A stretch of 64,000 nt of DNA from Cryptomeria japonica (taxonomy: Eukaryota; Streptophyta; Pinopsida; Cupressales; Cupressaceae), in NCBI RefSeq assembly GCF_030272615.1, contig NC_081406.1:232428396-232492395 (forward strand). The letters run 5' to 3'. A program made the position numbers and the translations under genes. The notes beneath the pieces were generated by a model. It saw only the letters and a program-made list of their open reading frames with translations. It did not search any database and was not told where the DNA came from. Positions 62,340 to 64,000 of this stretch are shown here, one piece after another. How positions within the stretch are numbered: the first letter of the stretch is position 1; each line of letters starts with the position of its first letter.

Positions 62340-62703
62340 TAATAAAAAGTTTCAAGTATGGCTTCCCTATTTTCCGTCCTATGTGGGGTGCAAAAGTTAG
62401 GTCTTTCCTGATTTCAGGGCACTAGTGTTGCACACACTTGTTTGTTTTAGCCAAACCATCTCGTTCCGTTCAAGCTTTCTAAATGATTTGGCTACTATAA
62501 TATTTTCTCAATGACATGACATCAGATTCTTTCAAATTAATTCACTCCTAAAAGCTTGTTTTCTTACAGGAATATATATTGACTTATAATACCTTGTCTC
62601 ATCTGAAAACCTTATTAAAGATACACAGAAAAAGTTTATTCTGAACGTAAGATGGTACGAATGTAATGAAATTTATTATTATACAGTTCAATACAAGAAG
62701 TTT

Positions 62704-63296
62704 TCAACCAAAGGAAGCCATCAGTTTTTCAATAAAGCTATCTTGCATGGCTCCCTTAGAAATCAAATGAAACTTTTATTATTCGTATTTACATTTCTCG
62801 AAGCGAAAGTAATCAGGCCACTTACCGAAGCGTTATGATCCACCCCTTCCAATGAGCTGTAAAAAACAATTGGTAATTAGATTGAGCGTACTAATAGAAG
62901 GGTCGAGAGGCAAGCTGACTCTTATAGTAAGATGTTACTCTTGTCACCCTGAGATTGCTTTTGAAGATTGTAGAGACGAAAAACAGGATCCTGTAATGCT
63001 GTTTACTCAAATTTGAAATGGCAATCAGCAGTGTTTTAAGAGCTTACGTTTTTTGCTTTTTCTTTATATTCATACAAAAAACTTAATTTGTTTTATAAAA
63101 CAAAGATGCATTGGTATTTACATCATTGAATTCATTCCCATTTCAGATGCATTAATATTTACATGACTGGGCCGATACCCATATGATAAAGATATATTAG
63201 AATTTTATTGCCTTTAAGTACTCCCGTCAGCCACCGACCTGTCAGGAACAGTCTGTTGGAGATTTCCTTGGGATCCTGATCCCTCTTGCTCCGCAT
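62704..63296 (-). CDS. Candidate four-exon gene for a 60-residue protein
   Basis: Exons on the minus strand are 63296-63239, 62990-62948, 62856-62826 and 62754-62704 (58, 43, 31 and 51 nt, total 183). Introns of 248, 91 and 71 nt are all GT-AG: donors GTCGGT, GTGACA and GTAAGT, acceptors ATTACAG, TTTTTTACAG and TTTCTAAG. Phases 1, 2 and 0 fit, giving one open frame from ATG to TGA. It starts MRSKRDQDPKEISNRLFLTG and ends GAMQDSFIEKLMASFG. No signal peptide or membrane segment is seen, and I do not recognise it. AATAATAAAT about 30 bp beyond the stop could be a polyadenylation signal. It converges with the candidate plus-strand gene ending at 62339. Upstream exons cannot be excluded, since the frame is open before this ATG. 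Confidence 0.5.
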
Positions 63297-63645
63297 GCAC
63301 AGCAACAGCAGTTTAATGTTCGGTAGTGAAATAATTGAAAGTAGGTGAGTTTGAATTTTGAACTTAAGTGGAAAATTTTGTGAAGGATTGAATGAGGCAA
63401 ATAGGAAGAAGGTTGAATGCAACGGATAGTTGGGAGAATGTTTTGTGAACAATGGTTCTGATTTGAGTAGAGGAATGTTGCAACAGCAGCTGTGTTTGTG
63501 AAGAGTGTGTAGTAGAGCAACAAATAGGTCCAAACAAAAGAAGAATTCAGTCTATAGCTCTAGACGAGTGCATGAGTAGGGAGTTCCAAGCAGCTCTAGA
63601 TCACTGCAGATAAATTGTTTTCCATGTTTTAGAATTTAATCCTAC

Positions 63646-64000
63646 ATTTGGTATCAGAGTTTAGTCTCTGTTTTTTTGGTTGGGGGAGTTTATTTCCATC
63701 AATTGGTATCAGGGATTAGTCTTTGTTTCTTTTGGGAGTTTATTTCCATTGAATGGGTATTAAAGCTAGAAAGCCCCAAGTCTTAAGTGATTTGGGCATT
63801 TGTTTTGTGGGTGTTGAATATTTATTGAGTTGGGAACATGGTTGCAGAAGATAGTAAAAGTTGCAGCAACCATCATCATTTAATGGACAAATCTATGATT
63901 TTTGAGAAAATAAAATGAAGATTATTATGGTTACAAATGATTTGTGAGAGTTTGTGGTCAAGGGGTTCATAGATATGACTGACCCAACTTAGTATGTAGC
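63646..64000 (+). mobile_element. 5' part of a decayed copia element, cut by the window end
   Basis: TTTGGTATCAGAG after TCCTACA at about 63646 looks like an LTR end plus methionine-tRNA primer-binding site. Two further TGGTATCAGGG / GGGTATTAAAG copies follow at about 63703 and 63755 within ~52-bp tandem units. From 63838 an ATG region leads into a gag-like frame near 63872 (QPSSFNGQIYDF, then MKIIMVTNDL) with stops where Trp is expected. The 5' LTR start was not found; if long, it would overlap the upstream part of the minus-strand gene at 62704-63296. Confidence 0.6.

Overview
The window looks like a repeat-dense stretch of a large plant nuclear genome. The evidence is GT-AG introns, AT-rich spacers, Ty1/copia and Ty3/gypsy LTR retrotransposons nested in each other, and a plant-mobile-domain gene. 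The very long gypsy element, old nested insertions and low gene content would suit a gymnosperm or another large-genome seed plant; this is inference. I saw no rRNA, tRNA or CRISPR signal and no bacterial-type gene organisation.

Layout, left to right. (1) 224-2152: a decayed six-exon gene of unknown function. (2) 2548-4790: a tandem satellite of about 358 bp. (3) 6046-8948, minus: a decayed transposase-like gene with several in-frame stops. (4) 9128-16138: a 7-kb foldback-like block. An imperfect ~27-bp inverted repeat encloses a GA tract on the left, a matching CT tract on the right and 6.4 kb of palindromic minisatellite between. (5) 17378-19047: a probable solo LTR, minus. (6) 19429-27095: a complete but decayed Ty1/copia element with a perfect AGGAT target-site duplication (TSD), inserted next to a PPR-like relic. 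(7) 28458-50027: an LTR element with no visible coding capacity (TSD ATAAC), split by (8), a 16.4-kb Ty3/gypsy element at 30502-46897 (TSD GTTAG). (9) 50.5-57 kb: older retroelement debris and short duplications. (10) 58.4-63.3 kb: the least repetitive part, with a candidate four-exon small-protein gene (62704-63296, minus) and candidate plus-strand exons converging on it. (11) 63646-64000: the start of another decayed copia element, cut by the window end.

The most interesting object is the inner gypsy element. Its domain order (gag, protease, G-patch-like, RT, RNase H, a second RNase H, integrase) matches the Tat lineage. Gag and pol read as one long frame broken by one 1-nt shift and about 17 stop codons, each one transition away from a sense codon. 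Downstream of pol, on the opposite strand, lies a second gene with its own TATA-like box, a short first exon, a GT-AG intron and a long second exon. It encodes a plant-mobile-domain (PMD) protein with a coiled-coil tail. The sense leader and the antisense intron both carry arrays of a CGTCTGTG-type motif, each in the sense of its own transcript.

The LTR pairs give a consistent relative order by eye: about 2% different in the inner gypsy, about 4% in the element it split, and about 7% (first 300 bp) in the copia element.
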